Positions 1-11,117 of a stretch of 64,000 bases of DNA are shown here, piece by piece. Location: positions 12,076 through 76,075 of the forward strand of contig DHHB01000007.1 of assembly GCA_002403075.1 (NCBI GenBank). Direction: 5' to 3'. A program made the position numbers and the translations under genes. The notes beneath the pieces are model-generated. The model did no database searches. It was given only the letters and a program-made list of their open reading frames with translations, and was not told where the DNA came from. Position 1 is the first letter of the stretch. Each line of letters begins with the position of its first letter. This DNA is from a bacterium UBP1_UBA4783. Its GTDB lineage: Bacteria; Krumholzibacteriota; Krumholzibacteriia; Krumholzibacteriales; Krumholzibacteriaceae.

Positions 1-796
1 AGGAGGTCACCGCGTAGTCCCCGGCGATCGAGGCGGTGTGGCTCGCCGCCGCGCGCGTGCCGACTGCCGTCTTCCCCGATTTCATGACGATGACCGGCTT
101 CGGGCACTCGCTCGCCTTGAGCACGAACTCGCGCCCCTCCCCGCGGTCGAACCCCTCGATGTAGAACGCGATGACGCTCGTCGCCTCGTCCGCGGCGAAC
201 CATTCGAGCAGATCGATCTCTCGGATCAGCGCCTTGTTGCCGATGCCGACAGCGCACGAGAGCCCGATCCCCTGCCCCGCGAACTTCACCATCTGGTCGA
301 CGAGGATGCCGCCGCTTTGGCTCACGATCGCGACCTTTCCCGGATCGGGCCTCACGAGCCGTTCGCTCGGCAGGAAGAACGTGTCGACGCGCTGCGAGAA
401 GATCCCGAGGCAGTTCGGCCCGATGAACGGAAAATCCGCCTCCCGCGCGATCGCCGCGAGGCGGTCCTGCAGCTCGGTACGCCCGGTCTCCGCGAAGCCT
501 CCCGACACGACGACCGCGCCGCCGACCTTCGCGGCGACGCATTCCTCCATGACGGACGGCACGAGCTCGGCGCGCACCGCGATCACGGCGAGGTCGATCC
601 GCTCGGGAATGTCCTTGATGCTCGGGAAAACCCGCGATTCCCGATGCATTCCGCCCCGCGGGTTGACGCCGAACGTCTTGACCGGATAGCGGAGATAGTT
701 TTTGTGGAAGATGACGTTCGCCGGATGCGAATCGTTCGTGAGAGAAAGTCCCACGACCGCCATCGTCTGCGGCTCGAAAAGCGCTTTGAAATCCAC
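1..796 (-). CDS. NDP-forming acyl-CoA synthetase, CoA-binding (alpha-type) part, 3' end beyond window
   Basis: N-terminal 265 residues of an acetate/acyl-CoA ligase (ADP- or GDP-forming), which converts acyl-CoA, phosphate and NDP to acid, CoA and NTP in the cytoplasm. An N-terminal CoA-binding Rossmann domain is followed by the ligase-CoA region. Visible motifs are PFIGPNCLGIF near residue 130, IVSQSGG near 165, and AASHTASIAG, whose His253 matches the phosphohistidine of the family. The start is GTG at 796 (VDFKALFEPQTM), preceded by AAAGGAT; no ATG gives the conserved N-terminus. The reading frame is open to the window edge, so it is unknown whether a beta/ATP-grasp domain is fused. It lies 133 bp downstream of the SxtJ-like gene on the same strand. 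Confidence 0.88.
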   Translation of the reverse strand, partial: MDFKALFEPQTMAVVGLSLTNDSHPANVIFHKNYLRYPVKTFGVNPRGGMHRESRVFPSIKDIPERIDLAVIAVRAELVPSVMEECVAAKVGGAVVVSGGFAETGRTELQDRLAAIAREADFPFIGPNCLGIFSQRVDTFFLPSERLVRPDPGKVAIVSQSGGILVDQMVKFAGQGIGLSCAVGIGNKALIREIDLLEWFAADEATSVIAFYIEGFDRGEGREFVLKASECPKPVIVMKSGKTAVGTRAAASHTASIAGDYAVTS

Positions 797-856
797 CTCG
801 CATCCTTTCGGGGGCCGCCGGGCGACGCCGCGCGCCGAGCGGACATCGGGGATTAA

Positions 857-885
857 ATCATACCGCGGCGCGGCGCGCAAGGGCC
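857..885 (-). promoter_or_regulatory. candidate sigma-70 promoter for the acyl-CoA synthetase
   Basis: On the minus strand a TATGAT/TTTAAT A/T-rich patch follows TTGCGC. TTGCGC and TTTAAT are 17 bp apart. The surrounding DNA is very GC-rich, which makes the patch stand out, but the -35 is imperfect. Confidence 0.35.
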
Positions 886-929
886 GGGGCGGCGTCCCGG
901 GTGCGGCCCGAGCGCGGCCCCTTCCTCCG

Positions 930-1328
930 TCAGAATTGCCGCCGGAGTCGGACGCGGGCGGGGGGCGGCTGCGGGCGCTTCTTCCAGTAGCTCGCCGCGC
1001 CCGCGTCGAGGGCCCTTTCGAGCGGATCGCGCCGTGCGGCGCGGAACGCGAGGGCGATCGGGGTGACGACGAGGAAAAAGACGATCGAGAGCAGAAGCCG
1101 CGTGTTGAACCAGAGGAGCCCGCGGGCGACGACCGTCCAAACCCGATAGACGGGCCGGAGGAGGCGCGGGAGGAATATCGCCGCGAGCGCGAGCGCCCCC
1201 GCGATCCCGAGAAAGATCCCGAAATGCGGATCGTGCCCCCGCCAGAGACGGACATGGCTCACGATCGCGAGCACCGTCGAGACGGCGAAGGCGAACTCCC
1301 TGATCTTCTTCGTTTCCTCTCTCGTCAT
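930..1328 (-). CDS. SxtJ-like small membrane protein
   Basis: A 132-aa protein with two hydrophobic segments (about residues 12-60 and 66-95) and a basic, proline-rich C-terminus (KKRPQPPPARVRLRRQF). Small membrane proteins of the SxtJ type are commonly encoded next to NodU/CmcH carbamoyltransferases, and this gene starts 2 bp after the carbamoyltransferase stop, which is the main reason for the name. The start is ATG at 1328 (MTREETKKIREFAF). Longer reading frames through this region are antisense-like extensions. No catalytic motif is visible; a role as a membrane partner of the carbamoyltransferase is inference. Confidence 0.72.
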   Translation of the reverse strand: MTREETKKIREFAFAVSTVLAIVSHVRLWRGHDPHFGIFLGIAGALALAAIFLPRLLRPVYRVWTVVARGLLWFNTRLLLSIVFFLVVTPIALAFRAARRDPLERALDAGAASYWKKRPQPPPARVRLRRQF

Positions 1329-1330
1329 CG

Positions 1331-3144
1331 TCAATCGAGCGCGAACTCCGCCCTCCAGTCGGCCGTCTCTTCGAGCTTCGGCTGCAGCGCCTTGTCCAGC
1401 AGGAAGGGTCCCATCACGAGGTAATCCATCTCCGTCCGCATGAAGCAGCGGTACGCGTCGTGCGGCGTACAGACGATAGGCTCCCCGCGGACGTTGAACG
1501 AGGTGTTGATGATCACGGCGCACCCGGTCCGCCTCCGAAACGCCTCGATCATGTCGTAGTAGCCCGGGTTGTCCTCGCGTCGCACCGTCTGGATGCGCGC
1601 GGAATAATCGACGTGGGTCACGGCGGGGATCTCCGAGCGCACGACGTCGAGCTTCCCGAGGCCTCGCGCGCGCTCGGCCTCCGGGCCGCAATCGACGCAT
1701 TTGTCGCGCCGCACGCGCGCGGTGAGCAGCATGTACGGGCTCTCGCGGTCGAGATCGAAATACTCCGAGACGCGATCCTCGAGCACCGTCGGCGCGAACG
1801 GCCTGAACGACTCGCGGTACTTTATCTTGAGATTCATGATCTTCTGCATCGCGGGCGAGCGCGCGTCGCCGACGATGCTCCGGCTCCCGAGCGCGCGGGG
1901 ACCGAACTCCATCCGCCCCTGAAACCACCCGACGACCGCTCCGGATTCGCAGAGCGCGGCGACCCGTTCGCCGATCTCCTCGCCGCCGAGCTTCTCGTGC
2001 GGATACGCGTTCTCCTTGAGATAGCTCTCGATCACCTCGTCCGGGAACGCGGGCCCGAGGTACGAGGCACGCTGCGAGTCGCGCCCCCCGCGGAGAACGC
2101 GAGGCTTGTCGTACCGCTCGTGCCAAACGAGAAGCGCCGCCCCGAGCGCCCCCCCCGCGTCCCCGGCCGCGGGCTGTATCCAGAGATCCTCGAACAGCCC
2201 CTCCCGCAGGATGCGGCCGTTGCCGACGCAGTTGAGCGCCACGCCCCCCGCGAGGCACAGCCGCTTCATGCCGGTCTCCCGGTGCACGTGCCGGGCGATG
2301 CGGAGCATGATCTCCTCGGTGACCTCCTGAATCGAGCGCGCCATGTCCATCTCGCGCTGCGTGATCTCCGCCTCGCCCGCGCGCGGCGGCCCGCCGAAGA
2401 GATCGGCGAAACGCTTGTTGGTCATCCTGAGACCCGCGCCGTAATCGAAGTATTTCATGTTGAGGCGGAAGGACCCGTCGTCCTTGAGATCGACGAGCTC
2501 GCGCAAGATGAGATCGACGTAGCGCGGCTCTCCGTACGGCGCGAGCCCCATGAGCTTGTACTCGCCCGAGTTGACCTTGAAGCCGGTGAAGTACGTGAAC
2601 GCCGAGTAGAGGAGGCCGAGCGAATGGGGAAACCGTATCTCCTCCCGCAGCTCGATCCGGTTGTCGCGCCCGACGCCCCAGCTCGTCGTCGTCCACTCGC
2701 CGACGCCGTCGAGGGTCACGATCGCGGCCTCGCGGAAGGGCGACGGGTAGAAGGCGGACGCGGCGTGCGACTCGTGGTGCTCGGCGAAGAGGATCTCCCC
2801 CTGGTATCCGAGCTCGTCCCGGATGATCGACGGCACGAAGAGCTTCTCCCGGAGCCAGAGCGGCATCGAAGTGAAGAACGAACGGATCCCCCGCGGCGCG
2901 TAGGCGATGTACGTCTCGAGGATGCGCTCGAACTTGAGGAGCGGCTTGTCGTAGAAGACGACGGCGTCGAGGTCGGCGGCCACGATCCCTCCCTCGGCGA
3001 GGCAGTACCGGGCCGCGTGCCGCGGAAATTCGAAGTCGTGCTTCTTCCGCGTGAAGCGCTCCTCCTGCGCCGCGGCGACGATCTCGCCGTCGACGACGAG
3101 CGCCGCGGCGCTGTCGTGGTAGAAGGCCGAGATGCCGAGTATTC

Positions 3145-3160
<16 letters not shown>
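1331..3160 (-). CDS. carbamoyltransferase, NodU/CmcH family
   Basis: A 609-aa O-carbamoyltransferase that uses carbamoyl phosphate and ATP to carbamoylate a hydroxyl group on a sugar or other small molecule. The N-terminus RILGISAFYHDSAAAL and the N-terminal Kae1-like domain (FAEHHESHAASAFYPSPF, VTLDGVGEW) are typical. The C-terminal YrdC-like domain carries GRMEFGPRALGSRSI and the end motif NTSFNVRGEPIV. Length is normal for the family. The start is GTG at 3160 (VAEKVRILG), 16 bp inside the upstream peptidase gene, implying translational coupling. The substrate cannot be deduced; no antibiotic or Nod-factor genes are nearby. Confidence 0.93.
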
Positions 3161-5247
<2,087 letters not shown>

Positions 5248-5347
5248 GCGGCTCCTTTCCGTGAATTTTTCCGTTTCGAGACCTCGAGTATCCGACCGCT
5301 CCCCTTCGCCGTTCGAGGATCGAAAGAGCCGCGGCGCGGAGACACGT

Positions 5348-5377
5348 ATTCTACATCGAAACACCGCGGCATTGAAA
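5348..5377 (-). promoter_or_regulatory. candidate promoter of the S9 peptidase operon
   Basis: Minus strand TTTCAA (5372-5377) and TAGAAT (5348-5353) separated by 18 bp, about 100 bp upstream of the peptidase start. Confidence 0.4.
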
Positions 5378-5511
5378 GAGCTTTGCGCGGACGGCGGAAA
5401 CGGCTCAGACCCCTTCCGGCCAGCGCCGTCGCGATCGAAAAGCGCGCTTGCCATCGCCCGGAGATTGCGCTACTACAATGCCGACGAACGATCGAGCACG
5501 GAGGAGCTGAA

Positions 5512-6297
5512 ATGACCAATAACGAGCAAGAATCGCGCGAGGAGCGCCGCGCGAAGTTCATCGAAACGCTCAAGCGCCGGCAGGTGCTCGCGCTCACGGA
5601 GCCGCTCGAGCAGAAGCTCTCCGCATACCGCGCGGGAAAGCTTTCGGCCGAGGATCTCTTCAAGGCGCTGCACTGGCTTTCCGGCCAGAGCGAGAAGGTC
5701 CTCAAGCGCTACCGCAACCGTCCCGAGGTCGTTCTCGCCGAGATCGCCATGGACGAAAACAAGTTCACGACCGATATCGGCGACATCGGCGTCAAGGCGC
5801 GTCTCGGCGACGTTACGGCGCTCTTCGCCGACGCGATCGTGAATCCTGCCGATCCGCGAGGCGTCATGGCGGCCGGCGTCGCCGCGGCCATCAAGGCGGC
5901 GGGCGGAGGCGAGATCGAGAAAGAGGCGGTCGCCCGCTCGCCCATCTCGATCGGGAAGGCGGTCGCGACGACCGCGGGAACGCTCCCGATCCTCTACGTC
6001 ATCCACGTCGCCGTCGCCTCGGAGCCGGGAGGCGCGAGCTCGCCTGAGAACGTTCGCGTCGCCGCGGCGGCCGCTCTCGCCCTCGCCGAGGAGCTCGGCG
6101 TCGAATCGGTCGCGATCCCCGCTCTCGGCACGGGGGCCGGGAAGGTGCCGATGGAGGACGCCGCCGCGGCCGTCGTCGAAGCGATCGCCGCCCACGAGCC
6201 GAAACGCCTCGCCGACGTCACCCTCGTCGCGCGCGACGAAGAGACGGTCGCGGCGTTCGTCGCGGCGCTCGAACGCTACGAGGAAAAGCACGCGTAA
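5512..6297 (+). CDS. macrodomain (ADP-ribose-binding) protein
   Basis: A 261-aa cytoplasmic protein. Residues 1-80 are a charged, helical N-terminal extension; about 92-258 form a macrodomain, a module that binds or hydrolyses ADP-ribose or its derivatives. Recognisable parts are GDVTALFADAIVNPAD (Asn111 in the usual NAAN position, here NPAD), GVAAAIKAAGG, ILYVIHVAV and the phosphate loop ALGTGAGKVP. The start is ATG at 5512 with GGAGGAGCTGAA upstream. It is a single gene, divergent from the peptidase and convergent with the deformylase. The extension and the NPAD variant set it apart from the MacroD type, so hydrolase activity is uncertain. Confidence 0.82.
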   Translation: MTNNEQESREERRAKFIETLKRRQVLALTEPLEQKLSAYRAGKLSAEDLFKALHWLSGQSEKVLKRYRNRPEVVLAEIAMDENKFTTDIGDIGVKARLGDVTALFADAIVNPADPRGVMAAGVAAAIKAAGGGEIEKEAVARSPISIGKAVATTAGTLPILYVIHVAVASEPGGASSPENVRVAAAAALALAEELGVESVAIPALGTGAGKVPMEDAAAAVVEAIAAHEPKRLADVTLVARDEETVAAFVAALERYEEKHA

Positions 6298-6332
6298 AAA
6301 AGCGGCCGGCGGGTCGCGCCCGCCGGCCGCTT
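6295..6332 (-). terminator. rho-independent terminator of the purF-like/def unit
   Basis: A perfect 14-bp stem (arms 6300-6313 and 6319-6332, loop TCGCG) is followed on the minus strand by a run of T (A6 at 6295-6300 on plus). On the plus strand no T run follows. Confidence 0.85.
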
Positions 6333-6354
6333 GAACTGTTCGCCGTTTCGAAAG

Positions 6355-6855
6355 CTACTTCCCCTCGGGCCGCTCGCTCCGCAGCGAAAAGCTCTTGTTC
6401 GTGATCGCCTGCTGGGTCGCGAGAATCCCCTTCAGGTGATCGATTTCGTGCTGCATGAGCGCGGCGAGCTTCCCCTCGAGGTACATGCTCTGCTTCCGCC
6501 AGCTCGTGTCGCGGTAGATGACCTTGCACCGGCGATAGCGCTTCACCTTGACCATGAGGTCGGGGAAGCTCATGCAGTCGTCCCACACCTCGACCTTGCG
6601 ACGGCTGCGCAGCTTGATGACGGGATTGATGAGCACGATGGGCTGGTTCACGTGCATGTACACGATCCGCTTGAAAACGCCGATCTGAGGCGCCGCGATG
6701 GCGCGCCCCCATCCGTACTCGTCCCGGAAATCGAGGAGCGTGTCCTTCAGGTCCTCGAAGACCGGCTCGAGCTTTTCGAGCTCGTCGCGCTCGACCTTTT
6801 CCGACTCCTTGTAGAGCAGGGAGTTTCCCAGCAGGAGTATGTCGCGCACCGCCAT
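6355..6855 (-). CDS. def: peptide deformylase-like metalloenzyme
   Basis: A 166-aa protein of the polypeptide deformylase family, which removes the N-formyl group from nascent proteins. Motif 1 is AAPQIG with Gln57 (the normal GxGLAAPQ reads GRAIAAPQ). Motif 2 is DDCMSFP with metal-ligand Cys94 (normally EGCLS). Motif 3 is QHEIDH with His136, Glu137 and His140. All three metal ligands and the catalytic Glu are present, but motifs 1 and 2 are non-standard, so it may be a divergent second copy rather than the main Def. The gene starts 4 bp after the PurF-like gene stops, so the two are co-transcribed. Confidence 0.85.
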   Translation of the reverse strand: MAVRDILLLGNSLLYKESEKVERDELEKLEPVFEDLKDTLLDFRDEYGWGRAIAAPQIGVFKRIVYMHVNQPIVLINPVIKLRSRRKVEVWDDCMSFPDLMVKVKRYRRCKVIYRDTSWRKQSMYLEGKLAALMQHEIDHLKGILATQQAITNKSFSLRSERPEGK

Positions 6856-6859
6856 GTCG

Positions 6860-8341
6860 TCACCTCTCCGCCGCGGCCGGTTCCATCGTTCGTGACGCGG
6901 GGGGCTGCTCCTCGCGGCGCTCCTCGGGCCGTTTCCAAGGCGCCGGGTATGCCCCCGTCCAGCAGTAGAGACAGAGCCGTTCCTTGGGGAGGCCGATCGC
7001 CGCGACCATATCCTCGAGGGTCTGGTAGCGAAGCGACGTCACCTCGAGATCGCGCGCGATCCACTCGACCATCCGCCGGTACCGGTCCGTTCGATGATCG
7101 ACGTACGCCGACACGTCCTCGACGTCGTGCCCCTCGAGGTCGCGGATCGCGCGCCGCGCGGCGAGCTCGTCGAGACTCCGCGTCGAGAGGTTGAACCGGC
7201 ACGGATACATGAGCGGCGGGCATGCGGGCCGCGCGTGCACCTCGCGGGCGCCCCCCTCCCAGAGCTTTCGCACGGTGTAGTTCTTGAGCTGGGTGCCCCG
7301 CACGATCGAATCCTCGCAGACGACGATCCGGTTCCCCCGGATGATCTCCTCGTTCGGGATGAGCTTCATCTTGGCGACGAGATCGCGCGTCTCCTGCGAG
7401 GGGGGCGTGTAGCTGCGTCCGTAGCCCGGCGTATACTTGACGAGGGGGCGGCGAAACGGTTTTCCCGACTCGATCGCGTAGCCGAGCGCGTGGCCGATCC
7501 CCGAATCGGGGATGCCGGAAACGAGATCGACTTCGATGTCGCGGTCGCGCCGCGCGAGCGCCGCGCCGCTGCGCTCCCGAACGACCTCGACGTTTATCCC
7601 CTCGTAGCTCGAGGTCGGGAAGCCGGTGTAGATCCAGAGAAAGGCGCAGGTGTTGTTCGTCTCGGCGCCCCGGCGCACCTGCGTGAGCCCGCTCTCCGTG
7701 AGGAGCACGATCTCGCCGGGCTCGAGGTACTTCTCGACGCGGAATCCGAGGTTGAGAAAAGCGCTCGTCTCCGTCGCGACGGCCCATGCGCCCTCGCGTC
7801 GGCCGATCGCGAGCGAGAAGTAGCCGAGGCGGTCTCGCGCGGCGTAGACGCCGTCCTCGTGGAGAAGCATCAGCGAGCACGAGCCGTCGATCGACTCGAA
7901 CATGCGGTCGATGCCGTCGGCGATGCTCGATCCGCGCGTGATGAGCTTCGCGACGAGCTCGGTGAGGTTGACGTTGCCTCCCGCGCCGAACTCGCTGAAG
8001 GAGCCGCCGGCAGCGAGATAATCGTCCGCGAGGGCGCGGGCGTTGTCGATGAAGCCGTCCGTGGCGATGCAGAACGGGCCGAAGCGGGAGCGGATGTAGA
8101 TCGGCTGCTCGTCGAGGGCGCTGATGACGCCGATCCCCTTCGTGCCGCGAAGACGCGCCCGGTCGTCGTGGAACTTCGACTTGAACTGGCTCTGGCCGAT
8201 GTTGTGGATCTGCCGGACGAAATCCTCCCCGTACACGGCGAGGCCGCCGAACTGCGTTCCGAGGTGCGAATGATAATCGGTTCCGTAGAAGAGAACGTCC
8301 GAACAATCGGTTTTGGAAACAACTCCGAAAAGCCCGCTCAC
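6860..8341 (-). CDS. purF: amidophosphoribosyltransferase (PurF) homologue without the Cys nucleophile
   Basis: A 493-aa protein with an N-terminal Ntn glutaminase-like domain (about 1-230) and a type I phosphoribosyltransferase domain (about 240-470). The PRPP loop RIVVCEDSIVRGTQ is intact. Cysteines in NTCAFLW, ACPPLMYPC and RLCLYC resemble the 4Fe-4S ligands of Bacillus-type PurF. The expected first residue of mature PurF, Cys in MCG, is replaced: the protein begins M-S-G-L-F-G. PurF makes 5-phosphoribosylamine, the first step of purine synthesis; without the Cys, glutamine-dependent activity is doubtful. The start is GTG at 8341 with TGGAGGAAC upstream. C-terminal residues 475-493 are low-complexity. 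Confidence 0.88.
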   Translation of the reverse strand: MSGLFGVVSKTDCSDVLFYGTDYHSHLGTQFGGLAVYGEDFVRQIHNIGQSQFKSKFHDDRARLRGTKGIGVISALDEQPIYIRSRFGPFCIATDGFIDNARALADDYLAAGGSFSEFGAGGNVNLTELVAKLITRGSSIADGIDRMFESIDGSCSLMLLHEDGVYAARDRLGYFSLAIGRREGAWAVATETSAFLNLGFRVEKYLEPGEIVLLTESGLTQVRRGAETNNTCAFLWIYTGFPTSSYEGINVEVVRERSGAALARRDRDIEVDLVSGIPDSGIGHALGYAIESGKPFRRPLVKYTPGYGRSYTPPSQETRDLVAKMKLIPNEEIIRGNRIVVCEDSIVRGTQLKNYTVRKLWEGGAREVHARPACPPLMYPCRFNLSTRSLDELAARRAIRDLEGHDVEDVSAYVDHRTDRYRRMVEWIARDLEVTSLRYQTLEDMVAAIGLPKERLCLYCWTGAYPAPWKRPEERREEQPPASRTMEPAAAER

Positions 8342-8400
8342 GATGTTCCTCCAGTTGTGCGGAAGTGTGGGTGCGGGCGCGAAGCGCCGGCTACCCGCAC

Positions 8401-8429
8401 ATCATAGCGATTCGAGGCGCCGGGCTCAA
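8401..8429 (-). promoter_or_regulatory. sigma-70 promoter of the purF-like gene
   Basis: Minus strand TTGAGC (8424-8429), 17-bp spacer, TATGAT (8401-8406). The predicted transcript start near 8394 gives a leader of about 50 nt ending in the GGAGG ribosome-binding site. Confidence 0.6.
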
Positions 8430-8521
8430 CGATAAATAATGCTTGTTGCGGCGAAAATCGAGCCTGTAGAGTGGTCGCCGGCGCCGGGACGTCGGCGGAG
8501 ACGCCCCGGCGGCATCGAACC

Positions 8522-10072
8522 ATGTGGAAAACGATTGAAACGAAAAGCGGCGACGCCGCTTGCGCTCTTCCCGCGCGGGACTTCCCGCCGCGGCGGACGA
8601 TCTATCTCGCGCTCCTCTTCCTCTGCCTTCTCTCGTATAGAGGCGTTCTCGACAACTGGCTCTTCAACGACGACCTCTCGTGGCTCCGCGCCGCGCGGCT
8701 CGAGATGGCGCCCGGGAACCTTCTCACGTACCGCGTCGTCGACTTCTTCCGTCCGCTCGTGAACCTCTCGTTCTGGCTCATGGAAAAGGCCTCGCCGGGG
8801 AACGTCGCGCTGCACTACGGTTTCAACGTCGTTCTCCACGCGCTCTGCACGATCCTCTACTTCCATCTTCTCGCGAAGCTCCTCGGAAGCGTCCGCGTCG
8901 CCTTCGCGGCGGCGGCGCTCTTCGCCGTCACGAGCGTGCACGCGGCTGCGGTATTCTGGATCAGCGCCCGGACGACGCTCCTCTCGACGGCGTTCCTGCT
9001 CGCCGCCCTCCTCGCGCTCCTCTCGAAGCGGCGCGCGGGGCCCCTCCGCGCCGCCGGAGCGTGCGCCCTCTACGGCCTCGCGCTCGCGTCGAAGGAAGAG
9101 GCGATCGCGGGGCTCCTCCTCGTCTCTCTCGTCTGGGCGCTCGCGCGCGGGAGAACGGACGGACCGCGGATCGACGGCCGGGCGCTCGCTGCGCTCGCCG
9201 CGGTCTCGGCCCTGTATCTCCTCCTGCGCCACGCCTTCATGGGCGGATTCTTCAGGGAAAACTGGGGGCCCGGCGCCCACGCCCTCCGGAACGTCGCGGG
9301 CGGATTTCTCTATCAGCTCTATCCGTGGCCCTTCTTCTCCCTGCTCCATCCCGCGGGCACGAATATCCCCGAGCCCGCAGGAGCCCTCATGCCGGAGATC
9401 CTCGCCGTGCCGCTCGCCGCGCTCCTCGTCCTCGCTGGCCGCGCAGCGCGCAGATCGTTCGCCATGAACGTCGCCGTGGCGTGGGGGTTTCTCGCGCTCG
9501 CGCCGGCGGCCCTCTTCCGCTACCGTTTCTTCTCGACGGTCTCGTTCAGCCAGAGCCGCTACTACTACCTCTCGTCGGCCGGAACCGCGCTCGCCGTCGT
9601 CATCCTCCTCTCGATGATCTGGCGCGGACGTTCGCGTGCGCGGCAGGCGCTCGCCGGGGCCCTGTTCCTCTTCATCGCGGCGGGATACGTGGAGCGAACG
9701 CACCGCCTCGAACGCAAGTGGGACGAGTTCACGGGGTATTACCGCGAGATCGTCGCCGCGGTCGTCGAGGAGAGCGACGCGCGACCCGACGCGAAGACCA
9801 TCGCGGTCGAGAATCCGCCGATGGCGTTCGACTATCTCGCCGACGCGATCGTTCTCGAGCGCCCGGACCGGACCGTCGTCGCCGCAGCGTCCCGGGAGGA
9901 GGCCGAGAAGCACGCGCCGTGCCTCTACATATCGTATTCGGGGGAGTCGCCGAAGGTCATGCGCGTCGAGAGGATCGACCGGCCGGCCGGAGCCGGCGGG
10001 GCGGGCGGCGACAGGAGCGGCGGCGAGAGCGGCGAAGCGGGCGCCGCCGGGGGAGGCGGAGCGTCTCCATGA
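8522..10072 (+). CDS. multi-pass membrane protein, GT-C / TMTC-like
   Basis: A 516-aa polytopic membrane protein with about 9-11 hydrophobic segments. The first extracytoplasmic loop carries WLFNDDLSWL, an acidic pair like that of GT-C glycosyltransferases using lipid-linked sugars, and later FRPLVNLSFWL, reminiscent of TMTC/Wzy-like proteins. A soluble tail from about residue 420 ends in Gly/Ala/Ser-rich sequence. The ATG at 8522 (MWKTIETK) is chosen, although an in-frame GTG lies 51 bp upstream and neither has a clear ribosome-binding site. The stop overlaps the next start (ATGA), so it is co-translated with the pseudouridine synthase. Glycosyltransferase function is inferred from topology only. 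Confidence 0.72.
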   Translation: MWKTIETKSGDAACALPARDFPPRRTIYLALLFLCLLSYRGVLDNWLFNDDLSWLRAARLEMAPGNLLTYRVVDFFRPLVNLSFWLMEKASPGNVALHYGFNVVLHALCTILYFHLLAKLLGSVRVAFAAAALFAVTSVHAAAVFWISARTTLLSTAFLLAALLALLSKRRAGPLRAAGACALYGLALASKEEAIAGLLLVSLVWALARGRTDGPRIDGRALAALAAVSALYLLLRHAFMGGFFRENWGPGAHALRNVAGGFLYQLYPWPFFSLLHPAGTNIPEPAGALMPEILAVPLAALLVLAGRAARRSFAMNVAVAWGFLALAPAALFRYRFFSTVSFSQSRYYYLSSAGTALAVVILLSMIWRGRSRARQALAGALFLFIAAGYVERTHRLERKWDEFTGYYREIVAAVVEESDARPDAKTIAVENPPMAFDYLADAIVLERPDRTVVAAASREEAEKHAPCLYISYSGESPKVMRVERIDRPAGAGGAGGDRSGGESGEAGAAGGGGASP

Positions 10073-11103
10073 AACGCATCGACGTCACGAGAAACTGGCA
10101 GGGATCGCGGCTCGACCGCTTCGTCCGGGCGCACATCCCCGGCACGCCCTTCGGCGTTATCCAGATACTGCTCCGGAAGGGGCTCATTTACCTCAACGGC
10201 GAGCGCGCGAGCGGCGCGGCGCGCGTCAAGGGCGGAGACGTCGTCTCGATCGACATCGCCGAGTCCGACGAAGCCTCACCGCCTCCCGCGACGAAGCCGA
10301 AGCGGGGCCCGGGAAAAAGGGCCGTGAAACCTCCCGCTGGCGAGGCGGCCGCGGCCGGCAAAACGCTCCGTCCCGCAGCCGCCATCGGGCGGGAGATCCG
10401 CGTGCTTCACGAGGACGACGAGGTGCTCGTCATAGACAAACCGGCGGGCGTCGTCGTCCAGCCCGGGAACCGCGCGGAGCGCGGATCGCTCCTCGATTCG
10501 CTCGAGGAATACCGGCGGCGAAGCGCGCGGACGAGGGCCCGCGGCCGAGCGACCTCCGCCGGGGACTCACCGCCGGGAACGATCGAGGAGCCTCCCTTCC
10601 CCTATACGCCGGTGCATCGCCTCGACCGCGACACAAGCGGCGCGCTCGTCGTCGCGAAGACCCGGCCCGCGGCGCGGGCCCTCACGAGGGCATTCGCGCG
10701 CCGCGGCGTGCACAAGATATATCTCGCCGTCGTCGAAGGCGTCCCGGCCGAAGAGGAGGGCACGATCGACTCGCCGGTCGCCGTCGCGAAGGGCGCGCGC
10801 TCCCACGCCTCGCCGTCGCCCGCCGGCGCGAAAGCGATAACGCACTATTCGACGATCCGAAAGCTCCGCGGCGGGAGGGCGCTCCTCCGGATCACGATCG
10901 AGACCGGCCGCACGCACCAGATCAGGGCCCATCTCGCCTCGATCGGCCACCCGGTCGCCGGGGACGCGGAATACGGCGCCGCGCCCGCCGGCCGAAGCGG
11001 CCGTTTCCTTCTGCACGCGTGGATGATATACTTCCCCCATCCGTCGACGGGCGAGATGCTGCTCTGCACGGCGCCGCCGCCGGCGGATATTCCGGCCGCC
11101 TAA
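10069..11103 (+). CDS. RluA-family RNA pseudouridine synthase
   Basis: A 344-aa enzyme that isomerises uridine to pseudouridine in rRNA or tRNA. An N-terminal S4-like RNA-binding domain occupies about residues 1-65 (LLRKGLIYLNGER). It is joined to the catalytic domain by an Ala/Pro/Lys-rich linker (about 68-105). The catalytic domain has VIDKPAGVVVQPG, the signature HRLDRDTSGALVV with the catalytic Asp, and GRTHQIRAHLASIGHPVAGD. A second low-complexity Arg/Ser-rich insert precedes the HRLD motif, making it longer than typical RluA/RluC. The start overlaps the stop of the membrane-protein gene. RluC/RluD-type specificity cannot be assigned. Confidence 0.93.
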   Translation: MKRIDVTRNWQGSRLDRFVRAHIPGTPFGVIQILLRKGLIYLNGERASGAARVKGGDVVSIDIAESDEASPPPATKPKRGPGKRAVKPPAGEAAAAGKTLRPAAAIGREIRVLHEDDEVLVIDKPAGVVVQPGNRAERGSLLDSLEEYRRRSARTRARGRATSAGDSPPGTIEEPPFPYTPVHRLDRDTSGALVVAKTRPAARALTRAFARRGVHKIYLAVVEGVPAEEEGTIDSPVAVAKGARSHASPSPAGAKAITHYSTIRKLRGGRALLRITIETGRTHQIRAHLASIGHPVAGDAEYGAAPAGRSGRFLLHAWMIYFPHPSTGEMLLCTAPPPADIPAA

Positions 11104-11117
11104 ACGAGGAGGACGCA

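Noticed and set aside
583..846. Short minus-strand frame inside the acyl-CoA synthetase region
   Set aside because: Ser/Arg-rich translation in the wrong frame; the GTG-initiated frame ending at the window edge carries the family motifs.
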